A stretch of DNA of 64,000 nt from Aquabacterium sp. CECT 9606 (GCF_918741295.1 NZ_CAKKNB010000001.1:868001-932000); one strand, 5' to 3'; positions 1 to 9,664 are shown, numbered from the stretch's first letter. Notes: generated by a model not told the origin, from the letters alone. Numbers and translations: made by a program.

Positions 1-190
1 CAAAGGCGGCGGGTTGGAAGACAACCGCTCGGGAAAGCCCTCGGACGTAGGAGAAAACCCTCAACGTTCGGGGCACGCAGAACGTGTGATTGTAGGAGTC
101 GCTGTGGCAGACTGCTCACAGTTCTGAAATCAGGCCCCCCCAAAGGTTGGCGGGGCCCGCTAATTCCCCAAGAGGAGCCGGTTGATCATC

Positions 191-796
191 ATGCGTACCC
201 CAGCACTGTGCAATTCATTGTCGTTCAAGCGACTGTCCCTGGCTGCGGCCCTTGTGTCCAGCGTGCTGGCGGGCTCGGTGGCTCATGCAAGCCCATTCAG
301 TGCTTATGCTGGCGCCACGATTGGCTTGGCGCCCAATTCGCAAAACTGCAACGGGCAAGAGGGTTGCGATCGCGTGTCCGGTGGCGGCAAGGCCTTTGTA
401 GGTTGGAACGTGACGCCCAACGTGGCGGCTGAAATCAATTACTTCTACTTTGGCGCCGCCAATGGTTCGCCCGACGACGGTTCAAAAACTCGTGTGCGTA
501 CAAGCGCCCGGGCACTGACCTTTGGCATGAACTGGAACATTGAAATGTTCGAAACCATGACCAGCCACATTCGCCTGGGCGTGGCGCGTGTACGCAACCG
601 GTCTGACCAGTTCAGCCCCACGAACGTGGCGACTCACGAGACGGATCTCACCACGTCACCGTATATTGGCTTGGGCTTGTCGATCCCGTTCGGCCGCAAC
701 CTGCGTGTGGTGACGGGCTATGACTTCATCGCCGTCAGTGGCCCCGGCAACCGCAACCGTCACCTGCTGGGTGGCGGTCTCCAGGCCGAGTTCTGA
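191..796 (+). CDS. Small outer-membrane beta-barrel protein
   Basis: Predicted secreted protein of 201 residues. A signal peptide is visible (a basic start, a hydrophobic stretch LAAALVSSVLAG, and a cleavage-like AHA-S). The mature part alternates polar and hydrophobic residues with many Gly and aromatic residues, and the last residue is Phe. Both are typical of outer-membrane barrels assembled by BAM, so an 8-strand OmpA/OmpW-like barrel is inferred. The start is ATG 191 behind AGGAG at 173-177; an in-frame TTG at 182 lies too close to that site. No enzymatic motif or clear family is recognised. It stands alone upstream of polA. Confidence 0.7.
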   Translation: MRTPALCNSLSFKRLSLAAALVSSVLAGSVAHASPFSAYAGATIGLAPNSQNCNGQEGCDRVSGGGKAFVGWNVTPNVAAEINYFYFGAANGSPDDGSKTRVRTSARALTFGMNWNIEMFETMTSHIRLGVARVRNRSDQFSPTNVATHETDLTTSPYIGLGLSIPFGRNLRVVTGYDFIAVSGPGNRNRHLLGGGLQAEF

Positions 797-802
797 TCCG
801 AT

Positions 803-822
803 AGGCCTGCCTCGGCAGGCCT
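803..822 (+). terminator. Hairpin between the barrel-protein gene and polA
   Basis: AGGCCTGCC (803-811) and GGCAGGCCT (814-822) are perfect complements and would form an 8-9 bp GC-rich stem. It sits 6 bases after the upstream stop codon. No T-run follows, so terminator function is inferred only from position and stem strength. Confidence 0.4.
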
Positions 823-835
823 CACAATGCGGGCC

Positions 836-3661
836 ATGAACGATCTGGCCTCTTCTCCCGACGCCCTGCCAACGCTGCTGTTGGTGGACGGTTCCAGCTA
901 CCTGTACCGTGCCTTCCATGCCATGCCCGACCTGCGCGGGCCGCAGGGCGAACCCACGGGTGCCTTGCATGGCATGGTCAACATGCTGCGCTTGTTGCGC
1001 AAGCAGGTGGCCTCCAGCCACGCGGTCTGCGTGTTCGACGCCAAGGGCCCCACTTTCCGTGACGAGTGGTACGCCGACTACAAGGCGCACCGCCCCTCCA
1101 TGCCCGAAGACCTGGCTGCCCAGGTCGCGCCGATCCACGACGTGGTCAAGCTGCTCGGATGGCCCGTGCTGGAAGTGCCCGGCATCGAGGCCGACGATGC
1201 GATTGGCACCCTCTGCGTGGTTGCGGCCGAAGCCGGCTACAAGGTGGTGGTGTCCACCGGCGACAAAGACCTGGCGCAATTGGTGAACGAACGCGTCACC
1301 TTGGTCAACACCATGAGCAACGAGACGCTGGACGAGGCCGGTGTGCTGGCCAAGTTTGGGGTGCCACCCCGGCTCATCGTCGACTACCTGACCTTGGTCG
1401 GCGACGCGGTGGACAACATCCCCGGCGTCGAAAAAGTCGGCCCCAAGACCGCCGCCAAATGGATTGCCGAGCATGGGTCGCTGGACCAGCTCGTGGCCGT
1501 GGCCGACACCATCAAGGGCGTGGCTGGCGAGAATCTGCGCAAGGCCCTGGATTGGCTGCCTCAAGGCCGCCGCCTCATCACTGTGCGCACCGATTGCGAT
1601 CTGCGCAACCACGTGCCCCAATGGCCCGCGCTGGACGCGCTGGCCTTGCGCGAGCCCGACACGGCGGCCTTGAAGGATTTCGCCGTGGCCCATGGCTTCA
1701 AGACCTGGGTGCGCGAGCTGGAGCTGGCCCTGGGCGCCGCACCGGCCGGCAAGGCCAAAGCCAAACCTGCCAAAGCCAGTGGCACCGATGACTTGTTTGG
1801 CGCCGGGCAGGCCGGTGAAGAAATCGCCGAAGAACTGCCCGCAACCGCCACCCTGGCAACGCGCTACGACACCGTCACCGACTGGCCTACCTTTGACCGC
1901 TGGCTGGCCAAGATCGAGGCGGCCGAGATCACCGCTTTCGACACCGAGACCGATTCGCTTGAGCCCATGAAAGCCCGTATCGTGGGCCTGTCGTTCTCGG
2001 TGGCGGTGGGCGAGGCAGCTTACATCCCCCTGGCGCACCAGGGCCCTGATGCCCCCGAGCAGTTGGCCATGGACGAGGTGCTGGCCCGCCTCAAGCCCTG
2101 GCTGGAAGGTGCCCAGTACCCCAAGGTCGGCCAGAACATCAAGTACGACAGCCACGTGCTGGCCAACCATGGCATTGCTGTGCAAGGCTACACGCACGAC
2201 ACCATGCTGCAAAGCTATGTGCTCGAAGCGCACAAGCCGCATGGCCTGGAAAGCCTGGCACTGCGTTTCCTGAACCGCAAAGGCCTGAGCTACGAAGATG
2301 TGGCCGGCAAAGGCGCCCAGCAGATTCCCTTCGCGCAGGTGGCGGTTGAGCGCGCGTCGCAATACTCGTGCGAAGACAGTGACCTCACCTTGCACCTGCA
2401 CCAGACCTTGTGGCCACAACTTCAGGCCGAACCCGCCTTGCAGGACATCTACCAGCGCATGGAGATGCCGGTGTCCGTGCTGCTGCAGCGCATCGAGCGC
2501 AATGGCGTGCTGATCGATGCCCAGCTGCTGCAGCAGCAAAGCCATGAGTTGGCGCAGCGCATCGTGGCGCTGGAGCAAGAGGCCTACGACCTGGCCGGCC
2601 AGCCTTTCAACCTGGGCTCGCCCAAGCAGCTTGGCGAGATCCTGTTCGTCAAGCAAGGCCTGCCGGTGGTCAAGAAGACCGCCACGGGGGCGCCGTCCAC
2701 CAACGAAGAGGTGCTGGAAAAGCTGGCCGAGGACTACCCCTTGCCCGCCCGCATCCTTGAATACCGCAGCCTGGCCAAGCTCAAGTCCACCTACACCGAC
2801 AAGCTGCCGCTGATGGTGAATGCCGAGACGGGCCGCGTGCACACCAACTACGCGCAGGCCGTGGCGGTCACGGGGCGCCTGTCCAGCAATGACCCCAATC
2901 TGCAGAACATCCCCGTTCGAACGGCGGAAGGCCGCCGGATACGCGAGGCTTTCATTGCCCCGCCGGGCCACTTCATCGTGTCGGCCGACTACTCGCAGAT
3001 CGAGTTGCGGATCATGGCCCACATCTCGCAGGACGAGAACCTGCTGCGGGCATTCTCCGAGGGCCTGGACGTGCACCGGGCCACCGCCAGCGAAGTCTTT
3101 GGCGCGCCAGTGGATGAGGTCTCGAGCGAGCAGCGCCGCTATGCCAAGGTGATCAATTTCGGCCTGATCTACGGCATGAGCGCGCACGGCCTGGCCAAGA
3201 ACCTGGGCATCGACCGGTCGGCGGCGTCCAGTTACATCGAACGCTACTTTCACCGCTTTGCTGGCGTCAAGCGCTACATGGACGAGACCCGCGCCCAGGC
3301 GAAAGAGCAAGGCTATGTGGAGACCGTGTTCGGACGCCGCTTGTGGCTGCCCGAGATCAACAGCCCCAACGGCCCAAGCCGCGCAGGTGCCGAACGCGCC
3401 GCCATCAACGCGCCCATGCAAGGCACCGCGGCCGACCTGATCAAGCTGGCCATGATCGAGGTGCAGAAGGTCCTGGACGCCGAGCACAAGGCCAGCCTGA
3501 TCATCATGCAGGTGCACGATGAATTGGTGCTGCAAGTGCCCGAGGCTGAACTGGATTGGGTGCGCGCGCAGGTGCCCGCCCTGATGGCCTCGGTCGCGCA
3601 GTTGCGCGTGCCGCTGCTGGCCGAGGTGGGGTCCGGTCCCAACTGGGAGTCCGCGCATTGA
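836..3661 (+). CDS. polA: DNA polymerase I
   Basis: Replication and repair polymerase that fills gaps and removes Okazaki primers. All three domains are present: an N-terminal 5'-3' nuclease (starting LLLVDGSSYLYRAFHAM), a 3'-5' exonuclease with an intact DTETDS motif encoded near 1940, and the polymerase domain. Motif A (DYSQIELR) is encoded from 2987 and motif C (QVHDE) has its Asp at 3518. These match E. coli D705 and D882 with a constant offset of 16 when counted from the upstream ATG. The length (941-944 residues) is normal. The start is uncertain: ATG 827 overlaps a -10-like CACAAT (823-828), while ATG 836 lies 8 bases after it. I prefer 836. Confidence 0.97.
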   Translation: MNDLASSPDALPTLLLVDGSSYLYRAFHAMPDLRGPQGEPTGALHGMVNMLRLLRKQVASSHAVCVFDAKGPTFRDEWYADYKAHRPSMPEDLAAQVAPIHDVVKLLGWPVLEVPGIEADDAIGTLCVVAAEAGYKVVVSTGDKDLAQLVNERVTLVNTMSNETLDEAGVLAKFGVPPRLIVDYLTLVGDAVDNIPGVEKVGPKTAAKWIAEHGSLDQLVAVADTIKGVAGENLRKALDWLPQGRRLITVRTDCDLRNHVPQWPALDALALREPDTAALKDFAVAHGFKTWVRELELALGAAPAGKAKAKPAKASGTDDLFGAGQAGEEIAEELPATATLATRYDTVTDWPTFDRWLAKIEAAEITAFDTETDSLEPMKARIVGLSFSVAVGEAAYIPLAHQGPDAPEQLAMDEVLARLKPWLEGAQYPKVGQNIKYDSHVLANHGIAVQGYTHDTMLQSYVLEAHKPHGLESLALRFLNRKGLSYEDVAGKGAQQIPFAQVAVERASQYSCEDSDLTLHLHQTLWPQLQAEPALQDIYQRMEMPVSVLLQRIERNGVLIDAQLLQQQSHELAQRIVALEQEAYDLAGQPFNLGSPKQLGEILFVKQGLPVVKKTATGAPSTNEEVLEKLAEDYPLPARILEYRSLAKLKSTYTDKLPLMVNAETGRVHTNYAQAVAVTGRLSSNDPNLQNIPVRTAEGRRIREAFIAPPGHFIVSADYSQIELRIMAHISQDENLLRAFSEGLDVHRATASEVFGAPVDEVSSEQRRYAKVINFGLIYGMSAHGLAKNLGIDRSAASSYIERYFHRFAGVKRYMDETRAQAKEQGYVETVFGRRLWLPEINSPNGPSRAGAERAAINAPMQGTAADLIKLAMIEVQKVLDAEHKASLIIMQVHDELVLQVPEAELDWVRAQVPALMASVAQLRVPLLAEVGSGPNWESAH

Positions 3662-3755
3662 CCTGCGCAGGCTGTCAAACGCTTGTCACAATGTTTGCGT
3701 ACACTGAGTCGCCCCATTCCGTGTTGTTGACTGGGGCCAGCTCACCAGAAAAAAC

Positions 3756-5831
3756 ATGATTCCGTCAGATGAGGTGCCCAAGGCATCGGGAGCACTGCGC
3801 TTGAAACTGCTCAGCCGCGAACAAGCTATCTTGGAGTTCAACCGGCGCGTCCTGGCCCAGGCCCAACGCGATGATGTGCCCCTGCTCGAACGGCTGCGCT
3901 ACATCTGCATCGTGTCGTCCAACTTCGACGAGTTCTTCGAGGTTCGCTACGCCGATGTGCTCGAAGCCTCGCGCATGCAGGGCACCGGTATCGGCCCCAA
4001 GTACCTGGCCGATGTCTCCGACGAGGCGCACCGCCTGGTGCAAGAGCAATACCAGATCTTCAATGAAGTGGTGGGGCCGGCGCTCAAGGCCGAGGGCATC
4101 GACATCCTCAACCACGCCGACCGCGACCTGATGCAGCGCGAGTGGGTGTCGGGCTTCTTCCACAAGCAGGTGCGCCCGTTGCTGGTGCCCATCGGCCTGG
4201 ACCCTTCGCACCCCTTCCCGCAAGTTGCCAACAAGACGCTGAACTTCATCGCCAAGCTGGGTGGCCGCGATGCCTTTGGCCGTGACAACTCCATCGCCAT
4301 CGTGCGCATCCCGCGCGTGCTGCCCCGCGTGATTCTTCTGCCGGAAGACATCAGCCACGGCCGGCAGTCTTTCGTGCTGCTGTCCAGCGTCATCCGGGCT
4401 CACCTGCACGAGTTGTTCCCAGGGCGAGAGATCCTGTCGTTCTCGCAGTTCCGCGTCACGCGCGATTCCGACATCGACGTCGATGAAGACGACGTGACCG
4501 ACCTGCGCCAAGCCTTGCGCAGCAAGATGAGCACGCGCCAGTTCGGCCAGACCATCCGCCTGGAAGTGGTCAGCAGCTGTCCACCCGAGCTGTCGGATTT
4601 CCTGCTGGAGCAGTTCGGCCTGACCGAGCAGGCGCTGTACAAGGTCAACGGCCCGGTCAACCTGGTGCGCCTGACGCAACTGATCGACCAGGTGCAGGGC
4701 AAGACCTTGCGCTTTCCGGCGTACCAGCCTGGGTGGCCCGAAGGCTTGCCGCAGCAAGGCGGCATGCTCGAGCACCTGCGCAAGGGCGACATCATGTTGC
4801 ACCATCCCTTCGAGTCATTCGACACGGTGGTTGAGTTCCTGCGCGAGGCCGTGCACGACCCCGATGTGCTGGCCATCAAGCAAACCATCTACCGCACCGG
4901 CAGCGAGTCGGTGCTGATGGAGCTGCTGCTGGAAGCCGTGCGCCGTGGCAAGGAAGTGCTGGCCGTGGTGGAGCTCAAGGCCCGCTTTGACGAAGAGGCC
5001 AACATCAACTGGGCCGAGAGGCTCGAAGCCCTGGGTGCCCAGGTGGTCTACGGCATCGTGGGCCTGAAAACGCACGCCAAGATGATGCTGGTCACACGCC
5101 GCGAAGGCACGCGATTGCGCCGTTATGCGCACCTGTCCACCGGCAACTACAACCCGCGCACGGCTGGCGTCTACACCGACGTGGGGTACCTGACCACCAG
5201 CCAGGAAATCACAGCCGACGTGGACATGGTGTTCCAGCAGCTGTCCAGCCTGACGCAATTGCGGTCGCCCAAACAGCTGATGCTGGCGCCATTCGGGCTG
5301 CAAAAGCAGTTGATCCGCATGATGGCCCGCGTGGGGGAAGCGGCCCAGGCCGGGCACCCCGCGCGCATCGTGCTCAAGCTCAACTCACTGACCGACGAGC
5401 CCTTGATCGTGGCCCTGATCGAAGCAGGCCAAGCCGGTGCCAAGATCGACCTGATCGTGCGCGGGGCCTGCGTGCTGCCGCCTGGCGTGCCGGGCTTCAC
5501 CGACAACATCCGCGTGCGCTCGGTGGTGGGGCGCATGCTGGAGCACACGCGCATCCTGTACTTTCGCTGGGGTGAGTCCGAGCACGACGAGGCCTTGTAC
5601 TTGTCCAGCGCCGACTGGATGAACCGCAACATGACGCGGCGCATCGAAGTGGCCTGGCCAGTGCGTGACCTGGCCTTGCGTCAGCGCGTGATCGATGAAT
5701 GCCTGGTGCCGTACCTGATGGACGGCTGCGATGCCTGGCAGCAGCAGGCCGAAGGGCGTTACGAGCGCGTGGGCGTGGATGGCCCCAGCGCACAGCGCGC
5801 CCTGATGGAACTGCATCGCGCGGTTGATTGA
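3756..5831 (+). CDS. ppk1: Polyphosphate kinase 1
   Basis: Cytoplasmic or membrane-associated kinase that makes inorganic polyphosphate from ATP. It has 691 residues, the usual PPK1 length. The N-terminal domain (LSREQAILEFNRRVL, SNFDEFFEVR) is followed by the core and the two C-terminal catalytic domains. The conserved KTHAK motif gives the autophosphorylated histidine at about residue 440. The next gene, sixA, follows after a short gap. PPK1 beside a SixA-like phosphohistidine phosphatase is a common arrangement in Burkholderiales. Confidence 0.96.
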   Translation: MIPSDEVPKASGALRLKLLSREQAILEFNRRVLAQAQRDDVPLLERLRYICIVSSNFDEFFEVRYADVLEASRMQGTGIGPKYLADVSDEAHRLVQEQYQIFNEVVGPALKAEGIDILNHADRDLMQREWVSGFFHKQVRPLLVPIGLDPSHPFPQVANKTLNFIAKLGGRDAFGRDNSIAIVRIPRVLPRVILLPEDISHGRQSFVLLSSVIRAHLHELFPGREILSFSQFRVTRDSDIDVDEDDVTDLRQALRSKMSTRQFGQTIRLEVVSSCPPELSDFLLEQFGLTEQALYKVNGPVNLVRLTQLIDQVQGKTLRFPAYQPGWPEGLPQQGGMLEHLRKGDIMLHHPFESFDTVVEFLREAVHDPDVLAIKQTIYRTGSESVLMELLLEAVRRGKEVLAVVELKARFDEEANINWAERLEALGAQVVYGIVGLKTHAKMMLVTRREGTRLRRYAHLSTGNYNPRTAGVYTDVGYLTTSQEITADVDMVFQQLSSLTQLRSPKQLMLAPFGLQKQLIRMMARVGEAAQAGHPARIVLKLNSLTDEPLIVALIEAGQAGAKIDLIVRGACVLPPGVPGFTDNIRVRSVVGRMLEHTRILYFRWGESEHDEALYLSSADWMNRNMTRRIEVAWPVRDLALRQRVIDECLVPYLMDGCDAWQQQAEGRYERVGVDGPSAQRALMELHRAVD

Positions 5832-5850
5832 CCAAAGGGTGAGGCAGACC

Positions 5851-6333
5851 ATGGACCTGATCCTCTGGCGACATGCGCAAGCCCATGCCCACGTGGTTGA
5901 AGATGGTTCAGCCGCATCGTTCGCCGAGGACCTGGCCAGGGCCCTCACACCCAAGGGCGACCGGCAGGCCGAACGCATGGCCGCTTGGTTGAATCAACGG
6001 CTGACCGACACCACCCGCATCCTCGTCAGCCCTGCCAAGCGCACCCAGCAAACGGCGCAGGCCCTGGGCCGATCCTTCAAGACGGTGGCTTCCATCGCGC
6101 CCGACGCGTCGGTGGATGACCTGCTGATGGCCGCCCGGTGGCCCCATGCCAAGGACCCGGTGCTGCTGGTGGGCCATCAGCCGACCCTGGGGCTGTTGGC
6201 AGCTCGCTTGCTGGCTGGGCAGGACCTGCCCTGGACCTTGCGCAAAGGGGCGGTCTGGTGGTTCCGTGGCCGTGAACGTGAAGGCCAGCTGGAGGTGACT
6301 TTGCATGCGGTGCAGTCGCCCGACTTTCTCTGA
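5851..6333 (+). CDS. sixA: Phosphohistidine phosphatase SixA
   Basis: Histidine phosphatase superfamily protein of 160 residues. The active-site RHA motif is at the very N-terminus (MDLILWRHAQA), and a second conserved histidine lies in LLVGHQPTLG. E. coli SixA dephosphorylates the phosphohistidine of HPt domains or the nitrogen PTS; the target here is unknown. The start at 5851 puts the RHG-type motif where the family has it and has a purine-rich GGGTGAGG upstream. It begins 20 bases after ppk1 and is probably co-transcribed with it. Confidence 0.9.
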   Translation: MDLILWRHAQAHAHVVEDGSAASFAEDLARALTPKGDRQAERMAAWLNQRLTDTTRILVSPAKRTQQTAQALGRSFKTVASIAPDASVDDLLMAARWPHAKDPVLLVGHQPTLGLLAARLLAGQDLPWTLRKGAVWWFRGREREGQLEVTLHAVQSPDFL

Positions 6334-6373
6334 GCCTGCAGGCGGTGCGCGATTCCCGGGATAATCAGGGCAC

Positions 6374-6850
6374 ATGAGCCCGACGACCGACTTTGTCTCC
6401 CCATCCAGCGCGCCCGCGCCCGACACCTGGCATTTCAGGCACCAGGTGCGGATCTATTGGGAAGACACCGATGCCGGCGGCATCGTGTTCTACGGCAACT
6501 ACCTCAAGTACATGGAACGCGCCCGCACCGAATGGCTCAGCGCCCTGGGTTTCAGCCAGGAACGCCTGCGCAGTGGCGGCGAAGGCATGTTCGTGGTGGG
6601 TGAAACCCAATTGCGCTACATCAAGCCGGCCCGGTTGGACGACATGCTCACCGTCACGGTGCGTCTGGCCGAACTGGGCCGTGCGACCATCACCTTTGTG
6701 CAGGAAGTCTGGCGGGGTGATACCTTGCTGACCCAGGGCCGCGTGCGCATTGGCTGGGTGTCACCGTTTGAAGACCACTTCAAACCCGCCCGCATTCCCG
6801 CTCAGATCCTGGCCATCTTGCCGATCCCAAAACCAGACTCCGGAGGTTGA
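6374..6850 (+). CDS. ybgC: Tol-Pal system acyl-CoA thioesterase YbgC
   Basis: Hotdog-fold thioesterase of 158 residues, the first gene of the ybgC-tolQRA group. The 4HBT signature DTDAGGIVFYGNYLKYME includes the catalytic Asp. YbgC acts on acyl-CoA or acyl-ACP and associates with phospholipid synthesis; its role in Tol function is unclear even in E. coli. A -10-like GATAAT (6360-6365) ends 8 bases before the ATG and no Shine-Dalgarno site is seen, so translation may be near-leaderless. It lies 6 bases ahead of tolQ. Confidence 0.93.
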   Translation: MSPTTDFVSPSSAPAPDTWHFRHQVRIYWEDTDAGGIVFYGNYLKYMERARTEWLSALGFSQERLRSGGEGMFVVGETQLRYIKPARLDDMLTVTVRLAELGRATITFVQEVWRGDTLLTQGRVRIGWVSPFEDHFKPARIPAQILAILPIPKPDSGG

Positions 6851-6856
6851 CCGCCC

Positions 6857-7573
6857 ATGAACCAAGACTTGTCCATCATTGAATTGGTGAAGCATGCCAG
6901 CGTGGTGGTGCAGATCGTGCTCGTGCTTTTGTTGGCGGTGTCGCTGGCCAGCTGGAGCATCATCTTCGGCAAAGCCATTGGCCTTAAGCGACTGAAGGGC
7001 GACAACGAAGAATTCGACCGCGAATTCTGGGCGGGTCGCACTTTACAAGAACTTTACCAAGACGCTTCCCGGGCCACCGGGCCGCCGTCGCCACAAGAGC
7101 GCATCTTCGCGGCTGGCATGCGCGAGTTCCTGAAGCTGCGCGAGCGCCGGGTGACTGATGTGGTCAGTTTGCTGGAAGGTTCTCGCCGCGCCATGCGCGC
7201 CAGCTACCAACGTGAAATGGACGTCATCGAAGCCCGCCTGGACTTCCTGGGTTCGGTGGGCTCGGTCTCGCCTTACATCGGCCTGTTTGGCACCGTGTGG
7301 GGGATCATGCACGCCTTCACGGGCTTGTCGAACATGCAGCAGGTGACGCTGGCCACCGTGGCCCCCGGCATCGCTGAAGCGCTGGTGGCCACGGCCATCG
7401 GGCTGTTCGCGGCCATCCCGGCCGTTCTGGCCTACAACAACTTCTCGCGCGACATCGACCGCATCGCCACCCACCTGGAGTCCTTCATCGAGGAGTTCTC
7501 CAACATCCTGGCGCGCAACACGCAGCCTGCGGCCGGTGCCGAAGCCGCCCGCCCTGCAACCAACGTTCGCTGA
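6857..7573 (+). CDS. tolQ: Tol-Pal proton-channel subunit TolQ
   Basis: Inner-membrane subunit of the TolQR motor, which uses the proton gradient to energise TolA during outer-membrane constriction. It has 238 residues and three hydrophobic segments: near residues 13-35 (VVQIVLVLLLAVSLASWSII), near 128-150 (SPYIGLFGTVWGIMHAF) and near 165-195 (GIAEALVATAIGLFAAIPAV). This is the MotA/TolQ/ExbB pattern. A good GGAGG precedes the ATG, and tolR follows after 9 bases. Confidence 0.96.
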   Translation: MNQDLSIIELVKHASVVVQIVLVLLLAVSLASWSIIFGKAIGLKRLKGDNEEFDREFWAGRTLQELYQDASRATGPPSPQERIFAAGMREFLKLRERRVTDVVSLLEGSRRAMRASYQREMDVIEARLDFLGSVGSVSPYIGLFGTVWGIMHAFTGLSNMQQVTLATVAPGIAEALVATAIGLFAAIPAVLAYNNFSRDIDRIATHLESFIEEFSNILARNTQPAAGAEAARPATNVR

Positions 7574-7582
7574 GGTCCCGCC

Positions 7583-8023
7583 ATGGCGCAAAGCAATTGG
7601 CGAGGCGGGCGCGGCCGGCGCACCAAGAACGAGATCAACATGGTGCCGTTCATCGACGTCATGCTGGTCCTGCTGATCATCTTCATGGTCAGTGCCCCCT
7701 TGATGCCCACGGGCGTGGTTGATTTGCCCAGCGTGGGCAAAGCCAAGCAGGCACCTGAAAAGGTCATTGAGGTGGTGGTGGGCGAGGGGGAGCAGGTCAG
7801 CCTGCGCATTGACCAGCAAGACAGTGGCAGCATGAAACTGGCCGAGCTGACCAAGCGCGTCAAGGCGGCCCAGGACAGCACGGCGGGCGGCCCGACCGCG
7901 GCCCCCGTCATCATCAGCGCCCGCAAGGACGTGCGCTACGACGCTGTGCTCAAGATCATGGACACCTTGCAACGTGCAGGCGTGGCCCGCGTCGGGCTGA
8001 CGGTGCACACGACCGGAGGATGA
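7583..8023 (+). CDS. tolR: Tol-Pal proton-channel subunit TolR
   Basis: ExbD/TolR family protein of 146 residues. The single N-terminal membrane segment carries the conserved Asp (residue 25, in NMVPFIDVMLVLLIIF) that relays protons in the TolQR channel. The rest forms the periplasmic domain. It lies between tolQ and tolA; its stop overlaps the tolA start (ATGA), which suggests translational coupling. Confidence 0.95.
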   Translation: MAQSNWRGGRGRRTKNEINMVPFIDVMLVLLIIFMVSAPLMPTGVVDLPSVGKAKQAPEKVIEVVVGEGEQVSLRIDQQDSGSMKLAELTKRVKAAQDSTAGGPTAAPVIISARKDVRYDAVLKIMDTLQRAGVARVGLTVHTTGG

Positions 8024-8880
8024 GCGGCATGGCCATGGCGCGCGCGGAGGTGTTTCGGCCCAAGGCCGAGGACACGCTGGGCCTGGGCATGGCCCTGGCA
8101 TTGGCCGCGCACCTTCTGCTGGTGCTGGCCCTGGCCTTTGGCGTGAACTGGCGGACGCACACCCCGATGATCGCCGAGGCCGAAGTCTGGGCCGAAGTGC
8201 CCAAGGCCGCCGCGCCAGCCGAAGAGCCACCGCCACCCACCCCGGTTGAAGAAACTCCACCACCGCCACCCCCTGTGGCGCAGGTCGAGCCCGAACCGGC
8301 GCCAGAACCCGAGGCCGACATCCCCAGCGCACCCGTGCCCAAGGCCAAGCGCAAGAAAGAAAAGCCTCTGCCGCCCGTGGCCAAGGTGGAGCCCCCACCC
8401 AAGCCCAAGAAAAAAGCGCCGCCGCCCAAGGAAACCTTCATCAACGAGCCGCCGGTGGTTGCCAAAAAGCCCAAGACCCCTGCCGCGCCACCGACCACGC
8501 CCACAGTGTCGACGGCCGAGCGCGAGGCCCAGCGCAAGGCCGCCATGCAGCGCATGATGAAAGACCTGGGCTCGCTGGGCACGTCGGAGCACTCCGCCGG
8601 CCCCTCGGCCAATTACGTGGGCAAGCTCAGGGCGCGCATCATCCCCAACATCACCTTCCTGATGGACGAGGGCAGCGGCAATCCCACGGCCTTTGTGGAG
8701 ATCCGCTGCGCGCCCGATGGCACCATCCTGTCGCGCCGCCTGCTGGACCCCAGCGGCTCGCCCGCCTGGGACAAGGCCGTGCTGGATGGCATCGACAAGA
8801 CGCGTTCACTGCCTTTCGATGAACGGGGCCGCTTGCCGGACACAGTCTTCCAGATCGGCATCAGCCCGCGCGATCGGTGA
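8020..8880 (+). CDS. tolA: Tol-Pal periplasm-spanning protein TolA
   Basis: Links the TolQR motor to TolB and Pal. It has 286 residues. One membrane helix (LGMALALAAHLLLVLALAFG) is followed by a Pro-, Glu- and Lys-rich region (about residues 65-165) and then the C-terminal TolA/TonB-like domain. The middle region is Pro-rich rather than the long Ala/Lys helix of enteric TolA. GGAGG overlaps the start; ATG 8029 is an alternative. Its last 20 bases overlap the convergent DUF2063 gene. tolB does not follow here but lies at about 50 kb. Confidence 0.93.
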   Translation: MSGMAMARAEVFRPKAEDTLGLGMALALAAHLLLVLALAFGVNWRTHTPMIAEAEVWAEVPKAAAPAEEPPPPTPVEETPPPPPPVAQVEPEPAPEPEADIPSAPVPKAKRKKEKPLPPVAKVEPPPKPKKKAPPPKETFINEPPVVAKKPKTPAAPPTTPTVSTAEREAQRKAAMQRMMKDLGSLGTSEHSAGPSANYVGKLRARIIPNITFLMDEGSGNPTAFVEIRCAPDGTILSRRLLDPSGSPAWDKAVLDGIDKTRSLPFDERGRLPDTVFQIGISPRDR

Positions 8881-9664
8881 TGCCCACGCGCCAGATCCAG
8901 CCATGTTGAAGGGCGAGCGCCAGCCATTGACCCAGGTCGAAGCCCTCGGGGGCACTGTCCAGCATGGTCGACAGGCAGGGCAGCGGCCGGGTGGTGGAGG
9001 GCGCCAGTGCGCTCATCCAGTCCACCCAGGCATCAGGCAGCGCCAGCACCTCGGCACGCCATTGCGGGCGCCACACCACGGCGGTTTCCGCGTGTGGTTT
9101 CAGCAAGGCCTGGTGCAGGTGTTCCACGGGGTCGGCGGTCTGGTGGGCTTGCCACAGCGCGACCACCGGCCAGTCTGATCGGACCAGGCTCAAGCCAGGG
9201 CGCAATTGGATCTGCAAGTGGGCAGGGTCGTGCGAGCCCAGAAAGGCCAGCGAATCTGGTTCAAAGGGCGCGTCCTCGGCCGACTCGGCGGTGTGCCGGG
9301 CCCAATCAAGGCGGGCGCAATCCGGCAGGTAGGGCCAGTCGCGCACTTCGGGCAAATGGGCGAGCCACTCGGGCAAGGCGCGTCCCCATGCCGTGAGGTC
9401 GCCTTGGCTTGGAGGGTGGTGTTGCCACAATTGCCTGGCCAACAGTGCCAGGGCCTCCGCGCCCAGCAAGGCCTGCACCGTGGGGTAGGCGGCGGCCAGG
9501 ACGCGTTCGGCCGTTGCGCGGGCGTTGCCTTGGTAGGCGGCCAATCCCAGCTGCAAGCGCTCCCCATGCTCTCCCCACGCAGGAGGATCGGCCGGCAGGC
9601 GCCACAAGGCTTGCAACACCAAGGCTTGGCGTTGGCCTTCAGCCTCGGCTTCTAATGCGCTCAT
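8861..9664 (-). CDS. DUF2063 protein, bufferin-maturation partner (BufC/HvfC-like)
   Basis: Protein of 267 residues with the DUF2063 N-terminal domain (QLGLAAYQGNARATAERVL, then a Trp-rich region). Such proteins are encoded beside DUF692/MNIO enzymes and act as their partner, presumably presenting the precursor peptide. Here it is last in a three-gene minus-strand operon and overlaps the DUF692 gene by 4 bases. Its 3' end overlaps the end of tolA by 20 bases, so the DoxX-like gene often found next in such operons is absent. The family call comes from motif style and context. Confidence 0.85.
   Translation of the reverse strand: MSALEAEAEGQRQALVLQALWRLPADPPAWGEHGERLQLGLAAYQGNARATAERVLAAAYPTVQALLGAEALALLARQLWQHHPPSQGDLTAWGRALPEWLAHLPEVRDWPYLPDCARLDWARHTAESAEDAPFEPDSLAFLGSHDPAHLQIQLRPGLSLVRSDWPVVALWQAHQTADPVEHLHQALLKPHAETAVVWRPQWRAEVLALPDAWVDWMSALAPSTTRPLPCLSTMLDSAPEGFDLGQWLALALQHGWIWRVGITDRAG

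Noticed and set aside
656..3658. Open frame of 1000 residues on the minus strand opposite polA
   Set aside because: It mirrors polA in a high-GC codon phase, has low-complexity His/Gln/Gly/Leu composition and no family motif. polA is certain.
7043..8398. 451-residue minus-strand frame opposite tolQ-tolR-tolA
   Set aside because: Antisense shadow with Arg/Pro/Gly bias. The plus-strand genes have all expected motifs.
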